64,000 bases of DNA, taken from contig NC_077245.1 of the NCBI RefSeq assembly GCF_947179165.1, positions 20,001,740 to 20,065,739 on the forward strand, in the 5' to 3' direction. The notes beneath the pieces are model-generated. The model made no database searches and was not told the DNA's origin. It was given only the letters and a program-made list of their open reading frames with translations. The position numbers and the translations under genes were made by a program. Positions 25,297 to 37,617 of this stretch are shown here, one piece after another (within the stretch, counting starts at the first letter, position 1; every line of letters starts with the position of its first letter). This DNA comes from Solanum dulcamara. Taxonomy: Eukaryota > Streptophyta > Magnoliopsida > Solanales > Solanaceae.

Positions 25297-25610
25297 GCAT
25301 TTTTTTAGAGAGAGAACAGAGAGAGAGTAGCGTTGTTGATGGGTTAGGTTTAGGTTTATTTGGGTATGATATATTATTGATGGGTCGGATACTAAATTGA
25401 TTGGGTCGAATCTAATATTATTTGATCCGGATGAAAAAATAAGAGGGGAAATAAGTTGGCCACTAAGAAACCGACACGTGGCACTCTATTATACTCAAGG
25501 GCATATTTGGCCCAAATTATAACGGTAAGGGTATAATTGGCCCTAAAGTATAACGAAGGGCATGAATGAACTATTTTTTGAAGTTCAGGGGTAATTTTGG
25601 CCCTTTTCCG
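25130..25610 (-). repeat. Right terminal inverted repeat of the foldback element
   Basis: It is the reverse complement of the left repeat. It ends in GGCCCTTTTCCG at 25610 and is followed by the TTTAATAAT duplication. Confidence 0.88.
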
Positions 25611-25619
25611 TTTAATAAT

Positions 25620-26239
25620 CGTAGATAAACTAAATAGTTCAAAATCTCATTTAAAATTTATGAAAAGAGTCTTTTATAAAATAAATAAATTTATTACTCA
25701 AAAACGACCCAAGGAGTCATTAACGAGAAAAAAAAGAGATTTTTCTTCAATTTTGATGAAAATTTGAGATATTTAGAGATGAGGGGCTAAACAGGTAATC
25801 ATAATGAGATTTTTTAAAATGAAAAATTAAAATAAAAAGCGCTTCGCAAGATCTAATCCCTAAAGCTTCTTTTGGAGGAAATTGAGGCTAAGAAATAGAA
25901 AAAAAAATAAAAAAATCTCAAATGGCATTTCTCCTTATTATCTCGTACTAATTGTTCCACCACTCCTCAAATGACTTTCTACATTTTTAACATTTCTTTA
26001 TGGGAGAAATTTTACACATATATAAAGGTTATTTTTTTCTTGTGTTAAAATGTGAAAATAGTCAAAAAAGATGAGAAGTATTATATAGTATTTATATTTT
26101 GAGGTTCATATAGTGAAAGTGTAACATTCCACAAGTTCTACTCTAAGAATCGAAATTATTTCTCGTAAGTATATAAGCTTGGAATGGGTGATGTCCTACT
26201 TGTTTATGTGTGTTAAGTTCCTTACCAAGTGTAGGAAGT
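25620..26239. other. AT-rich non-coding stretch
   Basis: No coding sequence or recognised repeat was seen. It is the right-hand host flank of the foldback element and the left-hand flank of the next solo LTR. Confidence 0.5.
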
Positions 26240-26244
26240 ATATC

Positions 26245-28983
26245 TGTAATAACGTTGGGGTTAATTTTTGATTTTTTTTTATGAAATTACCATTTTGCCC
26301 ATCTCTTTAGTGCCTTGAGTGCTATTTGACCAATTTGTGTAGTTGGAATTGTGTGAGTCTTATTATATTGTGAATTGTGCAAGTTTTTTAGTTTTAAGGC
26401 TTAAGCGGTTCTAAAAGAGAGATTTTATACCATTCAGAGTTTTGAGTCTGGAATGGAATTCCGTCGATTTCTGCAGTTCCGAAATGTAGGAATTGGTCTA
26501 GGAGTGTTGTCGGAATCAGATTTGGAGGTTGACACGTGAATTGGAGGTGTTAAGTTGAAAAGTGTGGTTTTGAATGAGTTGGTTTGATTTTGGTCAACAT
26601 ATTGAGATTCGAGTGTCGGATGAAAATTCTGTCAGTTTTGTTGCGTTCCAAAAGTGGAGTTTGGTCTAGTTGAGCATTGATTTAGAGCCCCGGTACCTTA
26701 ATTATCGTTTTGAGATTTTAGGCTAAAAGTTGAGTTTTTGGCCAAATAGGGGAGGGAGGGTAATTTTGTCATTGAGTCCAAAATATCGAATTCAGTGTAG
26801 TAGCATATCTAATTTTTTTTATTAGACCCCAAATGATTGTCGAATGTCCAACCGAGAGCCTTTTTTGGCTTGGCAAATTTGAAGATTTTGATTTCTGGCG
26901 CAACTTAAATTTCTCTTCGCGATTGCGACCTAAGGTCACGCGATCGCGATGTGTAGGTTCTTTGTTCCTTGCGATCGCGAGGGAGGGCACGCGATCACGA
27001 TGGGTAATTGTCCAGTGCGTCGTGATTGCGAGAGTTAGTGGCTCGCGATCGCGATGCACAATTCATGCGTGACAGTGTTAAGTCGTGAAAATAGTCCTAT
27101 TTTTGAAAAACTACCATTGTTATTGATTTGAAGCTCGGAGAAGGCATTTTGGGTAGATTTCTTAAGGAATATTGTGTGGGTAATTTCTCCTTTCAACCTC
27201 ACATCTTTTATCTATGAAATTCCTTTCTTAAATCCTTGAAAAAGTCTAGTTTTAAGGGAGAATTGTTGGGGGTTTGTTCTTAAATTTCAATTCGGTTTTC
27301 ATTGATTTCTACCTTGTTTATTGGTCTATTTTTATGGATTTTTCACCACAAACTTTCCTCAATTAGTAGAACGTGTTTTCGAAAGAAAATCCAGATTCGA
27401 CTATTTTTGAAATTGATCAATTTTTGGACTATTTTATCCCCAATTCTGAAATCTATCAATATGAGTGTCATTGGACTCATTATGACTCGTGTATTTTATT
27501 CTTGATAGTGAGTCGTCATTCCAGATGTTGAATTCATGAGTTGATCATCCGATGGAGGTGTTTGAGTGTGGTTTCAGCTATTGAGGTAGGTTTGGCTATC
27601 CTTCTCGGAGTTGAGTTGGGGTGATTAGTCAAATTATATATTGTAGACTTTGGGATGGGGTTGTAGTGTAAACTGATGTTGTTAATTACTTTAAGATGCC
27701 CATGTGGGGGCTTATTTATATTGTGATGCTTGTATGTGGTCTTATTTATGTTGTGTAGCCCGTGTGAAGGCCTTATTTGCTAACTTATCTGTCTTGAGCA
27801 TATATGATTCATGACTTGCCTTTGAGAGAGGCGTTAGGGGACTATTTTACTTGTAATGCCCGTCTGAGGGGTTGAGTTGGGGGTTTTGAGCATACATATG
27901 TAGTGAAATATTATCGAAAATGGGTGACTACTTAATTTGAGGCACTTTCTTACCATAACTGTCTACTAAGAGTGAATATCATGATTAGATTAAGTTTTGA
28001 GAACTTTGAATCTTGTAATACATGTTGAGTGAATACTGCCTCTATGACTTATATGTTGTGAATGCATTCATCCTCATTTATCATGGCATTGGTCATTGGG
28101 AAGTTGAGAACTATAGAAACTTTTTCTGAGAAAAAAACTGTGACACCTTTTTTATATCCTTGACCACTAGATAGGTGGCAAGTAAATGAGATATTAGTAT
28201 AATGAGTCCTTGGCCACGAGCTGGCTGGTGAGGTAGTTGATACATTGAGATTGTAATGAGGTATATGGTCTGCGATACCCCATGGGTCCTGCTTGGTAAC
28301 ACAACTCAGCAAGTGTATACGAAAGGTTGTGCGACAACCTTGATCCCACCGTATCATCATATCATCGCATCCTCATTCTATATTGCATCACATTGATATT
28401 TGTGATACTTGGCCTATTTGATTAACTTTGATATTAAATTATACCTATGTGTTTACTTTTAATCGCGACGTTCTTTATAAATTGGCAACAGCGTAGCCGG
28501 AGTGTGACTTTTCTGTGTGCACGTGGAAGTGTTCCTTAGTTTATTTGATAGGTTTGATTAATTACTTATACTCAGTTGGTTAAACCTATTGAGTAAATGT
28601 GGATTGTACTAACCCCTACTTCTGTGTCCCTTTCGATGCACCTTCTAGCCAGGGTATTCAACGTGGCAGTTGAGTTCTAGCGGATATTTCAGTATCGGAC
28701 CAGTGGTGAGATCTTGGGATCTGGAACGCCGCTAGTCCATCTTTCATTTCCAGTCTTTACTATATTCAGAGACTATTATTATGTGTTCAGATTCAAATTT
28801 ATATTGGATGCTCATAAAACTTATGACATCAGGTTTTGAGATAATTTTATTGTTGTCATTTTATTGCGTTTATTTGTGGCCTGACTTCCTTTTAAGAGTC
28901 ACGTATGGTTTTACTTTTTGGATAATGCATCGGGATGGGGTTGGGATGTGTGCCATCATAACCTCGATTTTTGGATCACGAAA
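26245..28983 (+). mobile_element. Solo LTR C with ATATC target duplication
   Basis: It starts TGTAATAACGTTGGGG and ends TTTTTGGATCACGAAA (the usual CA end is mutated to AA). It is flanked by ATATC at 26240-26244 and at 28984-28988. It matches solo LTR A along its length. A dense cluster of GCGATCGCGA-type words lies at 26895-27060. Short open frames inside are not considered genes. Confidence 0.85.
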
Positions 28984-29308
28984 ATATCGAATGTGTTCTA
29001 GGGTCATAAGAGACCCCTAGCACTAAGTTGAGTTCATATTTTTTCTATCGGCTAAGTTTTCAAATGAGTTCATATAAGGGTCAACTTCAAATGAACATAT
29101 CTCCTATCATATAAAGAGTTAGGTGGCCCAGACCTATCAAATTAAAGTACTTTGATCTTCTTTCTAATGCCACCAAGTTTGTGTAAATCCAAATTCGGAG
29201 TAAGCTGTTATCACTATTTTACTGGAGACACTGCAAGATGTCAGTGTAAAACGAGAAAAGTGACGACCCATCAGACCTGTGATGACCTATTAGACTTGGT
29301 CGTCATAC

Positions 29309-31933
29309 TATCACGACCCCGGTTCAGGTGTGATGGCACTCGCCTAATCCATCAAGACGAGCCAACCTAAGAGTTTGAACAATTCTAAATCAGCAAAAAT
29401 GAACGCGGAAATATAAAGTTTAATATGATATAATAAGTATGAATGGAAAATAGATTCTAAACTATCCAAGACTTAGTGTCACATGTACAAGCCACTATTT
29501 CAACAGAAATGAAAAGGAAACAAGTATATATGTCTCAATTCTCAAGTAGAACAAAACATAAAGCAAATGGACGACGAGAGTCTGTCAAAGAGGACAAGCT
29601 GCTACCACTCAAGCGTCCAGAAGCTTGGCCTGATCAAGGAATACTAAGAGCAAGAGGTGTCGGGCTCATATCTTGCGTAAATGTAGAAGTAAGGACTAAG
29701 CACCAACAACATGGTACTCAACAAAATGGAAAACTAAACCCTAAGTAAAGCAATGCGAAACACAGGTACTCCTGACATTCCAACCACAATCCTCCACAAC
29801 TACACATCTGCACTCAGACAGCCCAATCTATACAGTTTATATTACAATTCTAACAGGATTCTAGACAGTCCACAAATAGAAAGTACAAATACATTCTCAC
29901 CCTAATAATCAGGAAAACACATAAAGTCTCAAATTATGATCAATAACATGATGAAATATATGCAAATGCAATGTCAAATATCGTGATGTATATCAGTCCT
30001 ACGATACACATCCATTGATCACCTCAAACCGAAACTCATGGGGCCTCACATAGACCATGTATCCGTTGGAAAAGACCTTGGCCATTATATGATGTCGAAA
30101 GAGATCTCGGCCATAATATCCGCCGGAAGAGACCTCAGCCGCTGGAAGAAATCTGGAAAATCACCTCAACCGATAGAAACCTCGGTTCTAATATCCAGAA
30201 CCTCATTCATATCATTTCTCAGCCATCACAAATATAACATAAAAAAGGGCAGCCCGGTGCACTAAGGCTCCCGCTATGCGCAGGGTCCGGGGAAGGGCCT
30301 GACCACAAGGGTTTATTGTACGCAGCCTTACCTTGCATTTCTGCCAGAGGCTGTTTCCAAGGCTTGAATTGAGGTTCTAATATAACATATGCACAAGTAA
30401 TGAGTGAAACAGGATAAATATTCACATTAGATGTCATATAATCCACAATCACACAATAGATCAATGCCCCGTAGTTCATAACACTTAGATAATTAACCCT
30501 ATATGAATTTCCACTATCACACTTCAAATCATATAATTCAATTCAATCTATTTACCCTACACACCCTAATCCCCCCACATAGAAAAATACAAGGTTCAAC
30601 ATACTTAACAAATATTAGAATTCCATTTACCTTAGCAAAAAGTCATGAATAATTCAAACTCAAAGCTTTTCCCCTCCGACGATACTCCAAATCATCACAA
30701 TCTAATAAGATATAGACTCACAATCACATTTCAAAACTATTGACACTAAAATCAAGCAATTTGAGTGAAAAGGGTAAAATGGTCAAAAATCCATATCGGA
30801 AATTGAACTCGGAATTTGATTATTTATAGATGAAAATGTTCCTCAACTACTTAGGAATCTATTGGAGAAATTCGTTTCAAAATGGAGTAAAATGAGTTGA
30901 AAATCATTAAAAAACTAAACTTTCAATGTTCTTGAAAACCCCCCAATTCCTCGAACTCAAAATCACCAATTTCATGTTTAAAAATCAAAATAAGTAATGT
31001 ATAATCAAGAAAATAGATTAGAATAGCTTATCCAATGTTTTCCCCACAAGAAACCTCTTCAAAATCACCTATCCAAAGCTTGGAAACTCAAAAATGGTGG
31101 AAAATGACTTAAACCCTCTCCGAAAATGCAGATTTCTCCGGGAACGTGAATTTCCCTTCGTGAACGCGGAGAAGGAACTCGGTACACTCCGTGAACGCGG
31201 AGAAGAAACTTAGTAGACTGTGCGAATGCGGCCTTTCCTTTCACGAACGCGAAGAAAGGAAACGTTGCTATCCGAAATGCGGAGATGGTGTCGCGAACGT
31301 GGAGAAGGAATTGTCAGGCACTAGATCGCAGATTTTTGGCAAGTCTCAAGTCACGAAATAGACCCTCAAGATTCGTTCAGAACTCCGTATACATAAACCA
31401 TATATGAAACGCTACCAAATTTGATGTTCCGGACTCAATGAAATTATCAGAATTTGAATTCGGAGTCTCCTTGATCTAAAACCCGATAATTCACAACTCA
31501 ACTAATTTCGGCACTTGAAATATCTAAAATACCCTCAGAACCATCTTAAATCCAATCCAAGCACCCAAACCTCAAATGTTGATCAAAGTCAAACTTGGAT
31601 CAAACTTTAACTCAATTTCCAACTTCGGACCTCAATTCCACGTTTTAACTCCAAATATGATCCCAACAACTGTCTTAGACCAATTTCTACATTCTAGAGT
31701 TGATGGAATCGACAGAATTCCATTTCAAGACTTGAAACTCCAAATGACTCAGAAACTCAAATTTTGACTACTTAAGCTTTTAAAACACATTTCTTGAGCA
31801 AATCTTCAATTTTCACAAGATTTTCAAAATCTAACTTTCACACCAAACCAAAAAGAACTCACGGAAACTAAAGGGAAGATGTAAAATGGTAATTTTATCA
31901 AAAATATCAAAAATGATCTTTAGGGTCATTACA
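29309..31933 (-). mobile_element. Solo LTR D (minus), nested in LTR H
   Basis: On the minus strand it starts TGTAATGACCCTAAAGATC (31933 downwards) and ends GGGGTCGTGATA (29309). The flanks are CATAC (29304-29308) and CATAA (31934-31938), four of five matching. It is related to the LTR at 40934-46465 (shared TGTCACATGTACAAGCC and GGTCATTACA ends). CpG words of the GTGAACGCGGAG type are packed at 31135-31310. It carries an Au-type SINE at 30242-30378. Confidence 0.82.
30242..30378 (-). mobile_element. Au-type SINE, 5'-truncated
   Basis: On the minus strand it ends in CACCGGGCTGCCC followed by a T-rich tail, the characteristic 3' end of Au SINEs, with CCTTGTGGTCAGGCCCTTCC and CTGCGCATAGCGGG upstream. 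The tRNA-like head with the A box is missing. It is flanked by an 11-bp repeat, AATATAACATA, at 30231-30241 and 30379-30389, as expected for target-primed insertion. Confidence 0.85.
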
Positions 31934-33455
31934 CATAATTAGGCAAAATGGTCGATTTTTAGGCCAGATGACGACAGAACGGTGATTTTGGCCGATTTTG
32001 AGTTATTTTAGTCCAAAAACCTTTAGGGAGTTCTCTACATAGTCTTAAACACGTAGAAAATTAGTTTTTTTTTATCATTTAACCCTTTATTTCACTCCCA
32101 AATTCTTACACTCAAGTACTTCAAGAAACACCAAGGTTAGGGTTCATCTCCCAAGAATCTCCATCAAGCTTCTACACTAAGGTATGTAAGGCTTCAGATA
32201 ACATCGTTATATTTCTAGAATCAAAGCTAGGGTTCTTTATGAAGTTACGAGTTTTCTCCAATAAGATAAGTTTTCATTGTTCACTTTGATTTTAAACCTC
32301 ATGGTACTAATTTAGCATGATTTCATTTATGGTCATTCAAACCCTTTATGGCATATTAAGTATGACAATAAGCATGACACAAATTACAACTTTATGTATG
32401 TTTTATGATATGAGTTATGAGCTTATCCCCAAATATAATTCAAACGATAAGTGGTTTTAATACCTATAAGAACTATATGTATATGTTGTTTTGGGAGGAC
32501 TATTTAGTACCAAGAGGACACAGGTTTTAGAAAAACCCAGGTCCCATAACTATACGCTAATGTAGGACTTGAGTGTACCACTTTATTGGGCAACTCCATA
32601 TGGCCCTGAGAGGCATATACTAGTGGATCCATCTAGGTATGATATGGTCCTATACCCCTGCAAGGTATAGGACAGCCCGCTTAACTGGGTTAGTTGTTGA
32701 ATATCATGAGCTCACATGGTATATGTCGGTTATAAGAAACTCCCTCATTTTAATTATGCAATATTACGTATATTTTCATATGTTATGATTACTTTAGCAT
32801 ACTCTCTTATGCATATGTATATGCAAGGTTTATGAAACAAAACTCAACTCTATGTCTTTGAGCATTTTTGAAAGAGATTTTTATGATACTTGTTTGGACT
32901 TCATTGTTTTCTATTCAGTTCTCCTACTATGCATATGCTTTTTAAGGCCTTATTTCATTGTCCATATATATGTACTGTTTTAAATAATTATATTTGTGCC
33001 CCTAACATACTCATTACATTCCAAGTACTGACGCATATTTTCTCTATGCTGTATCTTTTTATGATGTAGATTCTGATACCCATTCCCAGACTCATGGCTA
33101 AGTGATTGCAGTAGTTCCAGTCAACAGTTGGTGAGTCCTCATTTGGGGACTTTCTAGATTAGTTGTTATTCAGATTTTAGTAGTTTTTTGTTTATGGGTT
33201 TGAGGTAACTAGGGGCCATGTCCCGTAAACTTATCTCCTTCAGTCTAAATGTCAGAAGCTTATTTCAGACATTAGTTGTTCAGTTATCATTGATATTTTG
33301 AATTCTGATTGAGACTTAATAAGAATATGTCTTAACTTATGCATTAGTTTAATATGATATGCTTTAATATGTTATGCCAAAGATTAGCTTAGGGCCACTC
33401 ATGGTTTCGAGTACCGTGTCTCGGCTAGAGTGTAGAATCGAGTTGTGATAGAAAG

Positions 33456-34793
33456 ATAGAGTTGGGACAAAGAAAAATATTCTAAGTCTTCAACTAATTA
33501 CTATACAAAATAAATTAATTTTATATTGAAGAAAGTTGTTCTTTTGGTGAAGTTTTGGACTCTTCGATTAATCCGGAGCTATTTGAGTTATTTGAGTTAT
33601 ATGACATTGTTGGGTTGTTGTGTCCCGAAGGTGACAAGTCGAGTCATATTATTGGATCAGTGTAGATTATACCGCAACGGTCTTCAATCTCCTTAAAAAA
33701 GTGAGATATCACACCTTAATTTGAATATATTTTTATTCACTTTATTTTCAACTGTAATTTATTATAATTAGTTGTATATACACCAGCAAAAAATTAATAA
33801 AACTTTATTTTCCTCGTGATTCTATTTACATCTCTTGACAATCTCCTTTTTTCATAAGTTTCGTTGGTTCTCATTTAATTTATTATTGCAATTTTTGAAT
33901 TAATAAGTAGAAAGTTTCTTGTTTTACTTGTCACGTTAATTATTGATAGTTTGTTATTTTCCTTTTTTTTCTCCTTTGTAATTATTGTTTTTATGTGCTA
34001 GCTTTATATTTACATGATTTTATAATATTTCAATAATCGGATAATGATATAAAAAAATCGTGATGTTATTTATATTTCTTGACTATCTCTTTTTCTAAAA
34101 AAAAAAATCGTCTATTGTGGCTATTTTTTATTTATTAATAAGCATAAATTTTATTTATTTATATATGTTATTGATAGCTTATACTTTGTTATTTTTCTTA
34201 TTTATCCCTTTTTGTGATGTAATTTTTTCGTGCTAGCTCTCTCATCGCATGACTGTATAATATTTGAATTAGAAGATAGTGTTTTCTTTTATCAAAATTA
34301 AATTTGAGTAAATATTACACATTTATAATTTTATAATGTGGGTACATTTTATTGATGGTGTGTTCAATATGTGTATGCATGTTAATAGGTGGTAAAAAAT
34401 GATGTTAAAATATCAAATAAAAACATTAATAAAACCTCTGAAAAGGCACACGAGGATAAAAAAGTTAGACATCGCAAGCTATAGAAAATGATGTAAGGTG
34501 ATAATAAGAGGATTTTCTTAGTGTTAAGACATGGACAAACAATGCTTAATAGAATAGATAATATTTCGTTGTTGATTTAAGTATTGTTAAATTTGTCAAC
34601 ACATTATCATTTAAGATTAATAATGCTTCAATCGAGCAACGTGATTTTATCGAGCAACACTCTATATTGTTTGAAAGTTTCATTGCTTCTGTTCAATTCA
34701 GGTCGGAGAATTGCATTGACACTTTTTAAAGAACATTAGCATTAATATAGTATTGATTGTATTTATGTGATAGGATCAATATTCAAATACTTA
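33456..34793. repeat. AT-rich non-coding stretch with a degenerate ~244-bp duplication
   Basis: No gene was seen. CGTGATTCTATTTACATCTC at 33815 recurs as CGTGATGTTATTTATATTTC at 34059, and similarity continues through TTAATAAG, TTATTGATAG, GTGCTAGCT and a (T)ATAATATTT-AAT end. This is an old tandem duplication of roughly 240 bp. Confidence 0.55.
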
Positions 34794-34798
34794 CAAAT

Positions 34799-35053
34799 TG
34801 TTGTAAATTAAATTGGCAAAAGAACAAATAGAAGGTAAATAGGAGAACAAAGATAATAGGAGAAAGGAGCAGAAGAGAAGAGCAGAATATGCAAATGTTT
34901 TGTATTTCGATACCTTCTTCACTTCATTTACATGCCTGCAATATATAGGCAAAAGATAGGCTAGAAAGAGAGGAAATCAGTGGGTTGCCCACTTATCAGT
35001 GGGCCCCACTTATATAAAAAAACATCCACCAAACATCCACTAACTTTCTAACA
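34799..35053 (-). repeat. 3' LTR of the copia element
   Basis: On the plus strand it reads TGTTGTAAATTAAATTGGC to ACTTTCTAACA. Compared with the other LTR I count two substitutions and two single-base indels in 255 bp, pointing to a recent insertion. Confidence 0.93.
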
Positions 35054-35268
35054 CTCTCCCTTGGATGTCCACGTGTAATGTGCCTCCATAGATGTTGTGT
35101 CTACATATCTGATAATACGCCTTAATTGCTGCCTCATTAAAAACCTTACCAGGAAAACCCAGTGGGACAAAACCTTGGTTAAGGAAAAAAGAGTGCAGCG
35201 CGTATTTTACTCCCCTTGATGAAAACTTCATTTGATATTTTGGAGACGACGCATTCCAATCTTATATC

Positions 35269-37617
35269 TTAGTTTCTCAAAAGTTGATGTTGGTAATGCC
35301 TTTGTGAATAAATCTGAAGATTATCACTTGAACGAACTTGTTGTACATCAATATCACCATTCTTCTGTAGATCATGTGTGAAGAATAATTTTGGTGAAAT
35401 ATGTTTCGTTCTATCTCCTTTTATGAAGCCACCCTTCAATTGAGCTATGCACGCGGCATTGTCTTCGAATATAATTGTGGGTACTTTAACATCATTTTCC
35501 AGACCACATCTTTCTTTGATGAACTGTATCATCGATCTCAACCACACACATTCTCTACTTGCTTCATGAATTGCTATTATTTCAGCATGATTTGAAGAAG
35601 TAGCAACAATGGACTGTTTTGTAGATCGCCATGATATAGCAGTTCCTCCGTGTGTAAATAGATAGCCTGTTTGAGATCGAGCTTTATGTGGGTCTGATAA
35701 ATAACCTGCATCTGCATAACCAATAAGGTCTGCGCAACCTTTGTTAGTATAAAACAAACCCATATTAATAGTACCCTTCAGGTATCGCAAAATATGTTTG
35801 ATACCGTTCCAATGCCTTCGCGTTGGGGATGAACTATATCTTGCCAGCAAATTGACAGAGAATGTTATATCAGGCCTAGTTGCGTTAGCAAGGTACATAA
35901 GTGCACCAATAGCACTGAGATATGGTACTTCAGGACCAAGAATTTCTTCACCCTCTTCTGGATGTCGAAATGGATCCTTTTCCACTTCAAGTGATCGAAC
36001 AATCATTGGAGTACTTAATGGATGTGCTTTGTCCATGTAAAATCTTTTTAGGATTTTCTCAGTGTAGGCAGATTGATGAACAAAAACCTCGTCTGCTAAA
36101 TGTTCAATTTGCAGACCTAGACAAAGTTTTGTCTTTCCAAGGTCTTTCTTTTCAAATTCTTTCTTTAGATATTCAATTGCCTTTTGGACCTCTTCAGGGG
36201 TTCCAATGAGATTTATGTCATCAACATAAATGGCGAGTATGACAAACTCTGATTCCGTTTTCTTAATAAAAACACATGGACAAATAACATCATTGATATA
36301 GCCTTCATTTATTAAGTACTCACTTAGGCGATTATACCACATGCGCCCTGATTGTTTCAGACCATATAATGATCTTTGCAGTTTTATTGAGTATACTTCC
36401 CGAGACTTTTTACATGCTTCAGGCAATTTTAATTCTTCTGGGATTTTCATGTAAATTTCATTATCAAGTGAACCATAAAGGTAAGCTGTAACTACATCCA
36501 TTAGATGTATATTAAGATTTTTATGTACAGCTAAACTGATGAGATATCGAAATATTATTCCATCCATAACAGGTGAATATGTTTCTTCATAATTGACTCC
36601 CGGTCTTTGAGAGAATCCTTGTGCAACAAGGCGTGCCTTATATCTTACAATTTCATTTCTCTCATTTTGTTTTCTAACAAAAACCCATTTATAGCCAACT
36701 GGTTTTACACCTTCAGGGGTTTGGACTACAGGTCCAAAAACCTCACGTTTAGCAAGTGAGTCTAATTCTGATTGAATTGCCTTTTTCCATTCTGGCCAAT
36801 CACATTTACGTCGACATTCTTCGACGGATTTAGGCTCAAGATTTTCACTATCTTGCATGAGGTTAAGTGCAACATTATATGCAAAAACATTATCAACCGT
36901 GATTTTAGATCGATCTAAATTTATCTCATCACCGAAAGAATTTATTGAAAGTTCTTCATTTACTTGAGTCTCGGGTTCACTGATTTCTTCAGGAATATCA
37001 GGATTACTCAAATCTTGACCTTCTTCAGGAGGTTCTTCTGTAGTATCATCTTTATTATTTCTCACGCTTCTCTTTCTAAGATTTTTATCCTTTGAACCTA
37101 ATGGTCTACCACGCTTCTGGCGTGTTTGGGATTCAGAAGCTATGATGCTTGTAGATGGTCCTTTTGGGACATCAATCCGGATAGGTACATTCACTGCAGG
37201 GATATGTGACTTAGTTATCCGTTTCAAATCAGTAAATGCATCTGGCATTTGATTTGCTATTTTCTGCAAGTGGATGATCTTCTGGACCTCCTGTTCACAT
37301 GTGCGGGTACGTGGATCAAAATGTGATAGTGATGAAATTTTCCACGCAATTTCTTTTTCTTTTTCGGGTTCCTTTTTCTCTTCCCCTAATGGCTGGAAAA
37401 TTGTTTCATCAAACCGACAATCTGCAAATCGAGTAGTGAATAGATCTCCAGTCAACGGTTCAAGGTATCGAATTATGGAGGGTGAGTCAAACCCAACATA
37501 TATGCCCAACCTTTGTTGAGGGCCCATTTTTGTACTTTGTGGTGGTGCTACAGGCACGTATACCGCACAACCAAAAATTCTTAAATGGGCTATATTTGGT
37601 TCATGACCAAATACTAA
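35269..37617 (-). pseudogene. copia pol C-terminal part: reverse transcriptase and RNase H
   Basis: This long frame continues from the integrase after a stop codon (TAA at 37618-37620). It contains the copia RT landmarks WKKAIQSELDSL, YKWVFVRK, YKARLVAQGFSQ, SLYGLKQSGRMWYNRL and the catalytic YVDD (AIYVDDINLIG), then the RNase H signatures YADAGYLSDPHKARSQTGY, SNHAEIIA, EASRECVWLR, EDNAACI and KHISPKLFF. Near 35313 one base is missing after SSDNL, so the final part (expected to end LADLFTKAL-type) is frameshifted. Catalytic residues look complete, but the frameshift and upstream lesions prevent a normal polyprotein. It copies element RNA into cDNA in cytoplasmic particles. Confidence 0.93.

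Larger units (their letters stand above)
22402..25610. mobile_element. Mutator-like foldback element with long inverted repeats and minisatellite core
   Basis: This 3209-bp element is bounded by TTTAATAAT at 22393-22401 and again at 25611-25619, a 9-bp duplication as made by Mutator-like transposons. Its ends are inverted repeats of about 481 bp (22402-22882 and 25130-25610) beginning CGGAAAAGGGCCAAAATTAC. Inside these lie partly unique arms, a second inverted pair of about 75 bp (23153-23231 versus about 24650-24722), and a minisatellite between. No transposase was found, so it must be non-autonomous. The TIRs reach into the start of a small frame on each side (see 24966-25296). Confidence 0.88.
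28994..33450 (+). mobile_element. Solo LTR H, interrupted by solo LTR D
   Basis: Outer parts at 28994-29303 and 31939-33450 are joined once LTR D is removed. It starts TGTTCTAGGGTC and ends CGAGTTGTGATA (CA mutated to TA). The flanking 5-mers are GAATG (28989-28993) and GAAAG (33451-33455), four of five matching. The right part holds a leader (ACACTAAGGTATGTAAGGC from about 32174) and the LTR-typical AGTCCTCA(T)TT and CTAGAGTGTAGAATCG near the end. Its left duplication abuts that of LTR C with no base between. Confidence 0.7.

Noticed and set aside
29152..29748. Open frames near 29.2-29.7 kb
   Set aside because: They lie in LTRs H and D, have no domain, and are broken in related LTR copies at 41 kb.
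30219..30527. Minus-strand frame around 30219-30527 as a gene
   Set aside because: It overlaps the Au-type SINE and LTR D sequence.
35798..36209. Plus-strand frames within the copia pol
   Set aside because: They are antisense shadows of the reverse transcriptase and RNase H frame, with no independent features.
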